Assembly: GCF_016031625.1 (NCBI RefSeq) | Contig: NZ_JACCHP010000037.1 | Coordinates: 1 to 37,972 of the forward strand | Direction: 5' to 3' | Source of the DNA: Bradyrhizobium agreste | Lineage (GTDB): Bacteria > Pseudomonadota > Alphaproteobacteria > Rhizobiales > Xanthobacteraceae | Length of the DNA: 37,972 bases | Shown here: positions 7,487 to 15,038 of the stretch, piece by piece | How the letters are laid out: each line of letters starts with the position of its first letter | How positions within the stretch are numbered: position 1 is the stretch's first letter | Program-made: the position numbers and the translations under genes | Notes under the pieces: generated by a model | What the model was told of the DNA's origin: nothing | What the model saw: only the letters and a program-made list of their open reading frames with translations | The model's database searches: none

Positions 7487-8596
7487 CTAAACCACGATGC
7501 TCAGCCTTTTCGCCGCCCGCGTGATGCCGGTATACAGCCACCGTGCCCGCGCATCCTGAAACGCAAAGCTCTCGTCGAACAGCACGACGTCGTCCCATTG
7601 CGAGCCCTGCGATTTGTGCACCGTCAGGACATAGCCGTAGTCGAACTCATCGTAGGGCTTGCGCTGCTCCCAGGCGATCTGCTCGATACCGCCCTCGAAG
7701 CAATCGGCGCGCACGGAAACCTTGATCACCTTGCGGCCGAAGTCCTCGTCCGGCAGGACACGCATGGTCACAATCCTCGACTTCGAAACTGCGCGCTCCT
7801 TGACCCGCCACAGGCCGCCGTTGAACAGGCCCTTCTTGCGGTTGTTGCGCAGGCAGACCAGCTTGTCGCCTCCCACGGGGAGCGGGTCCTCGATGTTCTG
7901 GCGCTGACGCACCCGCATGTTGTAGGCGCGGCGGGTATTGTTGCGGCCGACCAGGATCTGGTCGGCGCCCATGACGCGATCGGGATCGAGCTCCTTGCGC
8001 GAGACCACCTCGCTCTCGCCATAGCGGCCGATGGCGAGCTCGCGTCCTTCGCGGACGTCCATCGACATCCGCACGATCGGATCGTCCTGCGCCTGGCGAT
8101 GCACCTCGGTCAGCATTGCATCGGGTTCGGAATTGGTGAAGAAGCCGCCGCCCTGGATCGGCGGCAGCTGCGCGGGATCGCCCAGCACCAGCAGCGGACA
8201 ATCGAACGACATCAGGTCGCGCCCGAGCTCGGCATCGACCATCGAGCATTCGTCGATCACGATCAGCTTGGCCTTCGAGGCCGGCGCATCGTCCCACAAT
8301 TCGAAGCTCGGCTGCTCCTCGCCGGATTCGCGGGCACGGTAGATCAGCGAATGGATGGTGGAGGCGCCGTCGCAGCCCTTGTTGCGCATGACGAGCGCCG
8401 CCTTGCCGGTGAAGGCGGCGAATTTCACCTCGCCGTTGACGCCCTCGGCGATGTGCCGCGCCAGCGTGGTCTTGCCGGTGCCGGCAAAGCCGAACAGGCG
8501 GAACACCGGCGGCGTGCCGCCCCGTCCCGGCTTGGCCTTGAGCCAGTCGCCGACGGCCTTGAGCGCAGCATCCTGATGCGGGGTGAAAGTGGCCAT
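7487..8596 (-). CDS. RecD-like SF1B DNA helicase
   Basis: A 369-residue ATP-dependent helicase of the RecD/Dda-like branch. Motifs in order: Q-like TPHQDAAL (6-13), Walker A GFAGTGKTT (36-44), motif Ia TGKAALVM, motif II IDECSM (114-119), motif III GDPAQLPP (139-146), a VHRQAQ motif IV element, motif V YVLTVHKSQGSQWDDV and motif VI LYTGITRAAKR near the C-terminus. It lacks the long N-terminal domains of RecD2 and is close to a minimal helicase. ATG at 8596 fits the conserved start; upstream codons (to 8662) look non-coding. It stands alone with no RecBC or AddAB genes nearby. Probably a repair or recombination helicase. Confidence 0.93.
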   Translation of the reverse strand: MATFTPHQDAALKAVGDWLKAKPGRGGTPPVFRLFGFAGTGKTTLARHIAEGVNGEVKFAAFTGKAALVMRNKGCDGASTIHSLIYRARESGEEQPSFELWDDAPASKAKLIVIDECSMVDAELGRDLMSFDCPLLVLGDPAQLPPIQGGGFFTNSEPDAMLTEVHRQAQDDPIVRMSMDVREGRELAIGRYGESEVVSRKELDPDRVMGADQILVGRNNTRRAYNMRVRQRQNIEDPLPVGGDKLVCLRNNRKKGLFNGGLWRVKERAVSKSRIVTMRVLPDEDFGRKVIKVSVRADCFEGGIEQIAWEQRKPYDEFDYGYVLTVHKSQGSQWDDVVLFDESFAFQDARARWLYTGITRAAKRLSIVV

Positions 8597-8726
8597 GTCT
8601 GTCTTGAGGGAGCGGCGAATGAGGCGATTCGCCTTTCCCCCAAAGCTAACCATTCGTCGCAACGGTTCAAGCGCGGTGGCCCCGCCATTGCCAGTGGTGC
8701 ACCCGCATGTGAGCCTTGCATGAGGC

Positions 8727-8813
8727 CGTCATGCCCGGGCTTGTCCCGGGCATCCACGTTCTTTGTGCCGCGTGGTTAGGCGTGGATGGCCGGAACAAGC
8801 CCGGCCATGACGG
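8727..8813. repeat. palindromic intergenic repeat, family B (GTCATGCCCGGGC type)
   Basis: Begins CCGTCATGCCCGGGCTTGTC and ends with the near-complement GGAACAAGCCCGGCCATGAC, with inner arms CATCCACG/CGTGGATG. A second full copy lies at 31075-31160 and a half copy near 22768-22795. It occupies the gap between napC and the helicase gene. Confidence 0.85.
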
Positions 8814-8825
8814 TGAGAGCTGAGG

Positions 8826-9479
8826 CTACTGCCAGCCCGGAACGCCGCGCATATCCGGCAGCTGGTGGGCGATGCCCTTGTGGCAGTCGATGCAGGTCTT
8901 TTCCTTGGTGAACAGGAAGCGCTGGTGCGCCACCGAGGCGCGCGGCGATTGCTTGGTGATGTCCATGGAATCGGCGCTGTGGCAGTTGCGGCATTCCAGG
9001 GAATCGTTGGCCTTGAAGCGCGCCCATTCGTGCGCGGCGAGCTCGAGCCGGTGATCCACGAATTTCTCGCGCGTGTCGATGGTGCCGAAGATCTTGCCCC
9101 AGACCTCCTTGGAGGCCTGCATCTTGCGCGCGATCTTGTCGGTCCAGTTGTGCGGCACGTGGCAGTCCGGGCAGGTCGCGCGCACGCCGGAGCGGTTGGA
9201 GAAATGGACGGTCGACTTCAGCTCGGCGTAGACGTTGTCCTTCATCTCGTGGCAGCCGGTGCAGAACTTCTCGGTATTGGTGATTTCCAGCGCGGTGTTG
9301 AAGCCGCCCCAGAAGATCACGCCGGCGACGAAACCGGCCAGCACCAGGGTGCCGAGGGCGAACACCGAGCTCGGCCGGGTCAGCACCTGCCACAGCTCGA
9401 GCAGGAACGCCCAGCTGCGCGCGATGACGCCGCGCTTTTCATTCAGCTCCGCGTTGGGATCATCGGCCGTCGTTGTCAT
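8826..9479 (-). CDS. napC: NapC tetrahaem c-type cytochrome, quinol oxidase for Nap
   Basis: Passes electrons from the quinol pool to NapB. The 217-residue protein has one N-terminal membrane anchor (about 38-60, VFALGTLVLAGFVAGVIFWG) and four haem-binding motifs: CTGCH (73-77), CPDCH (103-107), CRNCH (163-167) and CIDCH (196-200). Both number and order fit the NapC/NirT family. Its ATG overlaps the napB stop as ATGA (9476-9479), which implies coupled translation. It is the last gene of napEDABC. Confidence 0.97.
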   Translation of the reverse strand: MTTTADDPNAELNEKRGVIARSWAFLLELWQVLTRPSSVFALGTLVLAGFVAGVIFWGGFNTALEITNTEKFCTGCHEMKDNVYAELKSTVHFSNRSGVRATCPDCHVPHNWTDKIARKMQASKEVWGKIFGTIDTREKFVDHRLELAAHEWARFKANDSLECRNCHSADSMDITKQSPRASVAHQRFLFTKEKTCIDCHKGIAHQLPDMRGVPGWQ

Positions 9480-9946
9480 CTGCGGCCACCGGGGCTTGCG
9501 CGCGACAGCAGCGTGTCGATATCGGTGAAATCGTTGCTGACCGGAGGATTGGCGGTGTTCTGCGGCACGTGGCATTCGGTGCAGAAGAAGCGGCGCGGCG
9601 AGACGGAGGCCAGGAATTGTCCGTCGCGATCCATGAAGTGCGTGATCGAGACCATCGGCGCCTGCGACTCGGCGGTGCGCGCCCGCGCATGGCAGGACAG
9701 GCATTTGTTGCCGTTGAGGTCGACCTGATAGCCGTCGATATTGTGCGGGATGACGGGCGGCTGCTCCGGATAGTTGCGCACCTCCCTCTCGGAGGTGTTG
9801 CGGTTCGGCAGCATCGGTGGCGCCGGGCCCTCGTCGTTGAGCGGGGTCGGGCCGCGCAGGCGGGAGCTCATGGTCTGCGCCGTCAGCGAGCCCGTGCCGG
9901 CTGCGATCGCGAAGGCGAGCAGGATGATTGCGGATCGTTTCATCAT
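9476..9946 (-). CDS. napB: NapB dihaem cytochrome c, nitrate reductase small subunit
   Basis: Transfers electrons from NapC to NapA in the periplasm. The 156-residue protein starts with a signal peptide (MMKRSAIILLAFAIAAG, cleaved near residue 24). It holds two haem motifs, CLSCH (82-86) and CTECH (122-126), and conserved NapB sequence such as YPEQPPVIPHNIDGYQV. The first of two adjacent ATG codons overlaps the napA stop as ATGA (9943-9946); the second ATG, one codon in, is also possible. Confidence 0.97.
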   Translation of the reverse strand: MMKRSAIILLAFAIAAGTGSLTAQTMSSRLRGPTPLNDEGPAPPMLPNRNTSEREVRNYPEQPPVIPHNIDGYQVDLNGNKCLSCHARARTAESQAPMVSITHFMDRDGQFLASVSPRRFFCTECHVPQNTANPPVSNDFTDIDTLLSRASPGGRR

Positions 9947-12456
9947 GACATGTTCACCCGCTCGATGCGCACGGCGCATTTCTTGAAATCGGTTTGCAGC
10001 GAGATCGGATCGGTGGCGTCGAGCGTCACCTTGTTGATCAGCTTGGATTCGTCGAACCACGGCACGAAGACGAGGCCGCGCGGCGGCCGGTCGCGGCCGC
10101 GCGTCTCGATACGGGCGCGGATGAAGCCGCGGCGGGAGAGCACCTTCACCTCGTCGCCGCGCCGCAGCTTCATGTCCTGCGCGTCGTCCGGATGCATGAA
10201 GCAGACGGCTTCGGGAAAGGCCTTGAACAGCTCGGGCACGCGGCGCGTCATGGTGCCGGAATGCCAGTGCTCCAGCACCCGGCCGGTCGAGAGCCAATAG
10301 GGATATTCGTTGTCGGGCGATTCCGCCGGCGGCTCGTAAGGCAGCGCGAAGATGCGGGCCTTGCCGTCGGCATGGCCGTAGAACTGCACATTGGTGCCCT
10401 GCTTGACGTAGAGGTCGCTGCCTTCGCGGAAGCGCCACTTCGTCTCCTGGCCGTTGACGACGGGCCAGCGCAGGCCGCGCTCCCGGTGATAGGTGTCGAA
10501 CGGCGCGAGGTCGTGGCCATGGCCGCGGCCGAACTGGGCATATTCCTCGAACAGGCCTTTGTGGACGTAGAAGCCGAACGCCTTGGATTCGTCGTTGGCA
10601 TAGCCCGGCTCGATATCGGTGACCGGGAATTTGTCGACCTGGCCGTTCTTGTAGAGCACGTCGAACAGCGTCTTGCCGCGATATTCCGGCTTCTTGGCGA
10701 TCAGCTCCGCGGGCCAGACCTCCTCGATCTTGAAGCGTTTTGAAAATTCCATGAGCTGCCAGAGATCGGATTTGGCTTCGCCCGGTGCCGTGACCAACTG
10801 GTGCCAGAACTGCGTGCGGCGCTCGGCATTGCCGTAGGCGCCTTCCTTCTCCACCCACATTGCGGTCGGCAGGATCAAATCTGCCGCGAGCGCCGTCACC
10901 GACGGATAGGCGTCCGAGACCACGATGAAATTGTCGGGGTTGCGGAAACCCGGATAGGTCTCCTCGTTGGCGTTGGGGCCGGCCTGGAGGTTGTTGTTGA
11001 CCTGCACCCAATAGGCGTTGATCAGGCCGTCCTTCAGCATCCGGCTTTGCAGCACGGCGTGGGCGCCGGGCTTGTCGGGAATGGTGCCTTCGGGCAGTTG
11101 CCAGATCTGCTCGGCGTGGTCGCGATGCGCCTTGTTGGTCACCACCATGTCGGCGGGCAGGCGGTGCGAGAAGGTCCCGACCTCGCGCGCGGTGCCGCAG
11201 GCCGAGGGCTGGCCGGTCAGCGAGAAAGGGCTGTTGCCGGGCGCGCAGATCTTCCCGGTCAAGAGATGGATGTTGTAGATGAGGTTGTTGCACCAGACGC
11301 CGCGGGTGTGCTGGTTGAAGCCCATGGTCCAGAACGAGACCACTTTCGTCTTGGGATCGGCGTAGAGCTCGGCGAGCGCCTCGAGACGGTTGAGCGGCAC
11401 GCCGGACATTTCGGCGGCCTTCTCCAGCGTGTACTCGGACACGAACTTGACGAAGTCGTCGTAGCTCATGTCGGTGGAGTCATTGGCCTTGGCGGCGCCC
11501 GTCGCCTTCTTCTGCAGCGGGTGATCCGGCCGCAATCCGTAGCCGATGTCGGTCTGGCCGCGCTTGAACACGGTATGCGCGGCAACGAAGTCCTTGTTAA
11601 CGCGGCCGGTCTTGATGATGTGATTGGCGATGGCGTTGAGGATGTAGAGGTCGGTCTGCGGCTTGAACACCATGCCGATGTCGGCGAGGTCGAACGAGCG
11701 GTGCTCGAAGGTGGAGAGCACGGCGACACGGACATGCGGCGCGGACAGCCGGCGGTCGGCGATGCGCGTCCACAGGATGGGATGCATCTCCGCCATGTTG
11801 GAGCCCCACAGCACGAAGGCGTCGGTCGCCTCGATGTCGTCGTAGCAGCCGGGCGGCTCGTCGATGCCGAAGGTGCGCATCATGCCGGCGACTGCCGAGG
11901 CCATGCAGTGCCGCGCATTCGGGTCGATGTTGTTGGTGCGGAAGCCGGCCTTGAACAGCTTCGATGCGGCATAACCTTCCCAGATCGTCCACTGGCCGGA
12001 GCCGAACATGGCGACGCCGTTGGGGCCGCGCTTCTTGATCGCCTCCTTCCACTTCAGCTCCATGATGTCGAAGGCTTCGGTCCAGGTGACAGGCGTGAAG
12101 TCGCCGTTCTTGTCGTACTTGCCGCCCGTCTTGCGCAGCATCGGCTGCGTCAGGCGGTCGTGGCCGTACATGATCTTGGAGAGGAAGTAGCCCTTGACGC
12201 AGTTGAGGCCGCGATTGACCTCGGCCTTGATGTCGCCGTGGGTGGCGACGACGCGGTTGTCCTTGGTTGCGACCATCACCGAACAGCCGGTGCCGCAGAA
12301 GCGGCAGGCGGCCTTGTCCCATTTCAGTTCGCTCTCCTTCCGCTCGGCGGCGAGGTTGGCGGCGAGCGCCGGTGCCGGGAGCCCGGCGGTGGCCGCGGCG
12401 ATCGCGGCGGCCTCGAGCTTGAGTATCTGGCGGCGGTCGAGCTTCGGCGATGTCAT
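9943..12456 (-). CDS. napA: NapA periplasmic nitrate reductase, catalytic subunit
   Basis: Reduces nitrate to nitrite at a bis-MGD molybdenum site. The 837-residue protein starts with a Tat signal (MTSPKLDRRQILKLEAAAIA, twin arginine at 8-9, cleavage near ALA 32). The [4Fe-4S] ligands are C51, C54, C58 and C86 (CRFCGTGC...NC). The molybdenum ligand is C184 in ARHCMASAVAG. Length is normal for the family, and the C-terminal cofactor domain (VLEHWHSGTMTRRVPEL) is present. The frame extends upstream to 12663 but overlaps napD out of frame; ATG at 12456 gives the Tat signal at the N-terminus. It is third in napEDABC. Confidence 0.98.
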   Translation of the reverse strand: MTSPKLDRRQILKLEAAAIAAATAGLPAPALAANLAAERKESELKWDKAACRFCGTGCSVMVATKDNRVVATHGDIKAEVNRGLNCVKGYFLSKIMYGHDRLTQPMLRKTGGKYDKNGDFTPVTWTEAFDIMELKWKEAIKKRGPNGVAMFGSGQWTIWEGYAASKLFKAGFRTNNIDPNARHCMASAVAGMMRTFGIDEPPGCYDDIEATDAFVLWGSNMAEMHPILWTRIADRRLSAPHVRVAVLSTFEHRSFDLADIGMVFKPQTDLYILNAIANHIIKTGRVNKDFVAAHTVFKRGQTDIGYGLRPDHPLQKKATGAAKANDSTDMSYDDFVKFVSEYTLEKAAEMSGVPLNRLEALAELYADPKTKVVSFWTMGFNQHTRGVWCNNLIYNIHLLTGKICAPGNSPFSLTGQPSACGTAREVGTFSHRLPADMVVTNKAHRDHAEQIWQLPEGTIPDKPGAHAVLQSRMLKDGLINAYWVQVNNNLQAGPNANEETYPGFRNPDNFIVVSDAYPSVTALAADLILPTAMWVEKEGAYGNAERRTQFWHQLVTAPGEAKSDLWQLMEFSKRFKIEEVWPAELIAKKPEYRGKTLFDVLYKNGQVDKFPVTDIEPGYANDESKAFGFYVHKGLFEEYAQFGRGHGHDLAPFDTYHRERGLRWPVVNGQETKWRFREGSDLYVKQGTNVQFYGHADGKARIFALPYEPPAESPDNEYPYWLSTGRVLEHWHSGTMTRRVPELFKAFPEAVCFMHPDDAQDMKLRRGDEVKVLSRRGFIRARIETRGRDRPPRGLVFVPWFDESKLINKVTLDATDPISLQTDFKKCAVRIERVNMS

Positions 12457-12472
12457 GATGGCTCTCCGGCCG

Positions 12473-12787
12473 TTAGGTCGTTTCGATGGCGTGGAACACC
12501 AGCGCCGCGGAATAGACGTGTTGCAGCGACTGGATGGTGTTGAGCATGGTGCCGAGGCTGCCGGCGTCCGGCGCTTCGGCGACGACAACAAGCTTTCCGC
12601 GCGCGTCGCGGGCATGGATCTCGCAGCCGGGAAGCGCTGCGATCGCCGCCTCCAGTTCGGCAAGGCGCTCGGGCCGCGCCTGCACGATGATGCTGGCGAT
12701 CTCCGCGCCCGGCGGCGGCACGATGCGCTCGGCGGCGAGCACGCGGCCGGTGATCAGGGCGCGGCGGTTGAATGTGGTTTGGGCCAT
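12473..12787 (-). CDS. napD: NapD, chaperone for NapA maturation
   Basis: NapD binds the Tat signal of NapA and delays export until the cofactor is inserted. This 104-residue protein has the family's small ferredoxin-like fold pattern: strand IASIIVQARPERLAELEAAI, then CEIHARDARGKLVVVAEAP, then a helix LGTMLNTIQSLQHVYSAALV. A TTG at 12817 would add ten residues and overlap the napE stop as TTGA. The ATG at 12787 is preferred because it gives the usual NapD start. Confidence 0.92.
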   Translation of the reverse strand: MAQTTFNRRALITGRVLAAERIVPPPGAEIASIIVQARPERLAELEAAIAALPGCEIHARDARGKLVVVAEAPDAGSLGTMLNTIQSLQHVYSAALVFHAIETT

Positions 12788-12813
12788 GATGCCTGTCTTT
12801 CGCTTTGAGCGGA

Positions 12814-12999
12814 TCAATGCGGGGAGGGTGGCGGGCCCGGAGGGCCGGCGAACATCTGGTAGATCCAGACGCCGAGGCCGTAAGTGCCGACCGTCCCGAC
12901 CGCGAGGGAGGGCATCACGATTGCGGTCAGGAACAGGAACGCGAAAATCTCCATGCGCTTACGGCGCACGCGCGACGTCGTGTCGTCAGGGGCCGACAT
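12814..12999 (-). CDS. napE: NapE, small membrane subunit of the Nap system
   Basis: A 61-residue protein with one membrane helix (about 18-45: EIFAFLFLTAIVMPSLAVGT then VGTYGLGVWIYQM) after a basic N-terminus (RVRRKRM), and a proline-rich tail. Size, place (first gene of napEDABC) and sequence fit NapE. Its exact role is not settled in the literature. The ATG at 12999 lies 91 bases downstream of the FixK box. The frame is open far upstream, but the part beyond 12999 crosses the promoter and is not coding. Confidence 0.9.
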   Translation of the reverse strand: MSAPDDTTSRVRRKRMEIFAFLFLTAIVMPSLAVGTVGTYGLGVWIYQMFAGPPGPPPSPH

Positions 13000-13089
13000 G
13001 TTCGGTCTCTCGGGGATGAGATGGGAAATCCGGACGGCATCCGGGCCGTTGCCTTGCTGCACTTCTGATCCATTCGGGCCGCCACGGCG

Positions 13090-13103
13090 TTGATCTGGAT
13101 CAA
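13090..13103 (-). promoter_or_regulatory. FixK2/FNR-type box of the nap operon
   Basis: TTGATCTGGATCAA is a perfect inverted repeat TTGAT-N4-ATCAA, the consensus for FNR/FixK regulators. Its centre is about 97 bases upstream of the napE start. In Bradyrhizobium diazoefficiens napEDABC is known to be induced by low oxygen through FixK2 at an FNR-like site upstream of napE. The match here suggests the same control. The palindrome also faces glpR, but sits about 160 bases from it. Confidence 0.9.
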
Positions 13104-13255
13104 CCTGCCCGCTTGCGCGGATGTCGCAGCGCCCGGGGCCAGACCTCCGAGAAATTCCGCAGGGAGGCCTTCTTCCATTAACCGTGATCGGCGTCTGCAT
13201 TGACCGCAGGCGCGAACCGCCGCACCATGCGTCAGTCTGATTTGGGGCCCTTGTC

Positions 13256-14101
13256 GTGACCGGATTGACCCATCGCCAAGCCGAAATCCTCAACATCGCG
13301 CGCGCCTCCGGCCGCGTCATGGTCGAGGAGCTCGCGCGCCGCTTCGAGGTGTCGGCGCAGACCATCCGCAAGGATCTCAACGATCTCTGTGAGCGGCGTT
13401 CGCTGACCCGCATTCATGGCGGCGCCATCATCGCCTCGGGCGTGGAAAACCTCGCCTACGAGGCGCGCCGCTTCGTCGCCGCCGACGAGAAGAAGGCGAT
13501 TGGGGCTGCCGCCGCCTCGCTGATCCCGAACGGCTGCTCGCTCTTCATCAACATCGGCACCACGACGGAGGAGGTCGCGAGCGCGCTGACCTCGCATGAG
13601 GACCTCCTCGTCATCACCAACAATCTCAACGTCGCCATGCTGCTCTACCGCCATCCGCGCATCGAGGTGGTGGTCGCCGGCGGCACGGTGCGGCGCGCCG
13701 ACGGCGCGGTGGTCGGCTCGACCGCGACGCAGCTGATCGGCCAGTTCAAGGTCGACTACGCCATCATCGGCGCCTCCGCGATCGACGAGGAAGGCGCGCT
13801 GCTCGACTTCGACTATCGCGAGGTGCAGGTGGCGCAGGCCATCATCGCCAATGCCCGCAGCGTCATGCTGGTCGCCGATTCCACCAAGCTACGGCGCAGC
13901 GCGCCGGTGCGCATCGCCCACATCACCCAGATCCAGACCTTCGTCACCGATCAGGAACTGCCCGAGCGCCTCGCCACCATCTGCCACAGCAAGGGCATCG
14001 AGGTGGTCGAGGCGATGCCGAAGGCGGCGGATATCGACGATGCCCCGACCGACGCCCAGGATGCCGCACCGGAAGCCGCGCCAGTGGTGCGGCTGAGATA
14101 A
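13256..14101 (+). CDS. glpR: GlpR, DeoR-family transcriptional repressor
   Basis: Predicted repressor of glycerol-3-phosphate use. The 281-residue protein has an N-terminal DeoR winged helix (about 1-57, TIRKDLNDLCERRSLTRIHG) and a sugar-phosphate isomerase-like effector domain (FINIGTTTEEVASAL, ITNNLNVAMLL, YAIIGASAIDEEGALLDFDY). The start is GTG at 13256. An acidic alanine-rich tail after residue 250 is unusual for the family. It lies upstream of glpD, separated by the toxin-antitoxin pair, and its likely targets are the phased TTTCG repeats at 14939-15006. It is divergent from napE. Confidence 0.9.
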   Translation: MTGLTHRQAEILNIARASGRVMVEELARRFEVSAQTIRKDLNDLCERRSLTRIHGGAIIASGVENLAYEARRFVAADEKKAIGAAAASLIPNGCSLFINIGTTTEEVASALTSHEDLLVITNNLNVAMLLYRHPRIEVVVAGGTVRRADGAVVGSTATQLIGQFKVDYAIIGASAIDEEGALLDFDYREVQVAQAIIANARSVMLVADSTKLRRSAPVRIAHITQIQTFVTDQELPERLATICHSKGIEVVEAMPKAADIDDAPTDAQDAAPEAAPVVRLR

Positions 14102-14104
14102 GAG

Positions 14105-14530
14105 CTAAGCGTCGTCCCACGGGTTGAGCAGCGGAATGCCGAAGGCCGCAAAATCCTTCACGTTGCGGGTGACGAGCGTGAGATCGTTGACGAGCGCAGT
14201 CGCCGCAAAGAAGCCGTCCATGACGGACAATGCGACGCCGCTTCGGCGGCTCTGCGCCATGAGATCACCCCAGCGCTCGGCCACTGTCTGGTCTATCGGC
14301 ATGACGCGTTCGGCAAACCGCGCCGGCAAGTCGTGGGCAAGCCAGGCGGCCAGCGCGGTGCGCCGGCGACCATCCTCGAGCAATGCGATGCCGCGGCGAA
14401 GCTCGGCGATCGAGGCGACGCTGATGAACGCACGGTCCTCGTCGATCGTATCCAGCCACGCCACAACTTTCGGCGAAGGTACGGGCCGCTGAACTTCCGA
14501 AAGCACGTTGGTGTCCAGCAAAAGGTTCAT
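14105..14530 (-). CDS. vapC: VapC/FitB-type PIN-domain toxin
   Basis: A 141-residue PIN-domain ribonuclease. The acidic metal ligands are visible: D6 in LLLDTNVLSE, E43 in IAELRRG, D105 in LSVMDGFFAA, followed by LTLVTRNVKDF. LLDTNVLSE and the C-terminal NPWDD tail resemble FitB-like VapC toxins. Its ATG overlaps the antitoxin stop as ATGA (14527-14530), the usual antitoxin-first arrangement. It is convergent with glpR, with three bases between the two stop codons. The natural target RNA is not visible. Confidence 0.93.
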   Translation of the reverse strand: MNLLLDTNVLSEVQRPVPSPKVVAWLDTIDEDRAFISVASIAELRRGIALLEDGRRRTALAAWLAHDLPARFAERVMPIDQTVAERWGDLMAQSRRSGVALSVMDGFFAATALVNDLTLVTRNVKDFAAFGIPLLNPWDDA

Positions 14531-14811
14531 GGCACTTCGTCGCGTGGCGCGTCGTCCAGCCGGTCGAGTTCAAGGTCGGCGCCGCGCAACGGCGAAGCCA
14601 GCAGGAATTCGGCCAAAGTGCCCTTGCGCGCTGTCTTGCGCGCCCATTCCTCGACGGAAACGACGACGGCATTTGGCTTGCCGTGACGGGTGATGACCTG
14701 CGGGCCGGCCTGGGCGCGCTCGATCAACTCGGACAGCCGCGCCTTGGCATTGGCCAGGGTCCAGGTGTCTTCCGTTGGAAGTGTATCGGGCTCAACGTTG
14801 CGATCGACCAT
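14527..14811 (-). CDS. Phd/YefM-family antitoxin
   Basis: A 94-residue antitoxin. The Phd/YefM DNA-binding core is seen at about 17-60: WTLANAKARLSELIERAQAG, then ITRHGKPNAVVVSVEEW. The C-terminal part is acidic (LELDRLDDAPRDEVP) and should bind the VapC active site. It is the first gene of the pair. A sigma-70-like promoter with a direct repeat sits just upstream, as expected for autorepression. Confidence 0.93.
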   Translation of the reverse strand: MVDRNVEPDTLPTEDTWTLANAKARLSELIERAQAGPQVITRHGKPNAVVVSVEEWARKTARKGTLAEFLLASPLRGADLELDRLDDAPRDEVP

Positions 14812-14826
14812 GTGATTAAACCAATT

Positions 14827-14866
14827 TGACTACTATGACTATAATCCTTCAGATTGACCAAATCAA
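14827..14866 (-). promoter_or_regulatory. toxin-antitoxin promoter and candidate autorepressor site
   Basis: On the minus strand TTGATT (14866-14861), 17 bases, then TATAGT (14843-14838) forms a near-consensus sigma-70 promoter, 27 bases before the antitoxin ATG. A direct repeat TGACTA (plus-strand 14827-14832 and 14836-14841) overlaps the -10 region and is a candidate antitoxin operator. Confidence 0.65.
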
Positions 14867-14938
14867 GGTATTGCCGCCTCCCAAATCGCCGTGAGGCTGC
14901 CCAATACGAACCCCTCCTGCCCACCAAAAAAGTTCCTC

Positions 14939-15006
14939 TTTCGCTTCTTTTCGCCTCTCTTTCATCTTGCTTTCGTTTTTCGGTGTGATCTAATCAAAAA
15001 CGAAAG
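14939..15006 (+). promoter_or_regulatory. glpD promoter with phased TTTCG repeats and inverted repeat (candidate GlpR operator)
   Basis: TTTCG or TTTCA occurs at 14939, 14949, 14960 and 14971, spaced 10-11 bases, that is once per helical turn, and again at 14978. An 11-bp perfect inverted repeat, CTTTCGTTTTT at 14970-14980 with AAAAACGAAAG at 14996-15006, overlaps a possible promoter TTGCTT (14967-14972), 16 bases, TCTAAT (14989-14994). DeoR-family repressors, including GlpR, bind TTCG/CGAA-containing sites, so this is the likely GlpR operator. The region is clearly richer in A and T than its surroundings. Confidence 0.7.
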
Positions 15007-15038
15007 TAGCCGCTCGACGAACGGGCGGTCGCCGGGGG

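Noticed and set aside
10801..12543. A long open frame (580 codons) antisense to napA
   Set aside because: It is the mirror of napA codon bias, with no domain and no plausible start context. The same holds for the long antisense frames over msrA/msrB (4401-5510), glpD (14994-16307) and the RamB-type regulator (31174-32676).
12788..12817. TTG at 12817 as the start of napD, overlapping the napE stop
   Set aside because: Possible by position, but it adds ten residues that NapD proteins do not usually have. ATG at 12787 gives the normal start. Kept as a note only.
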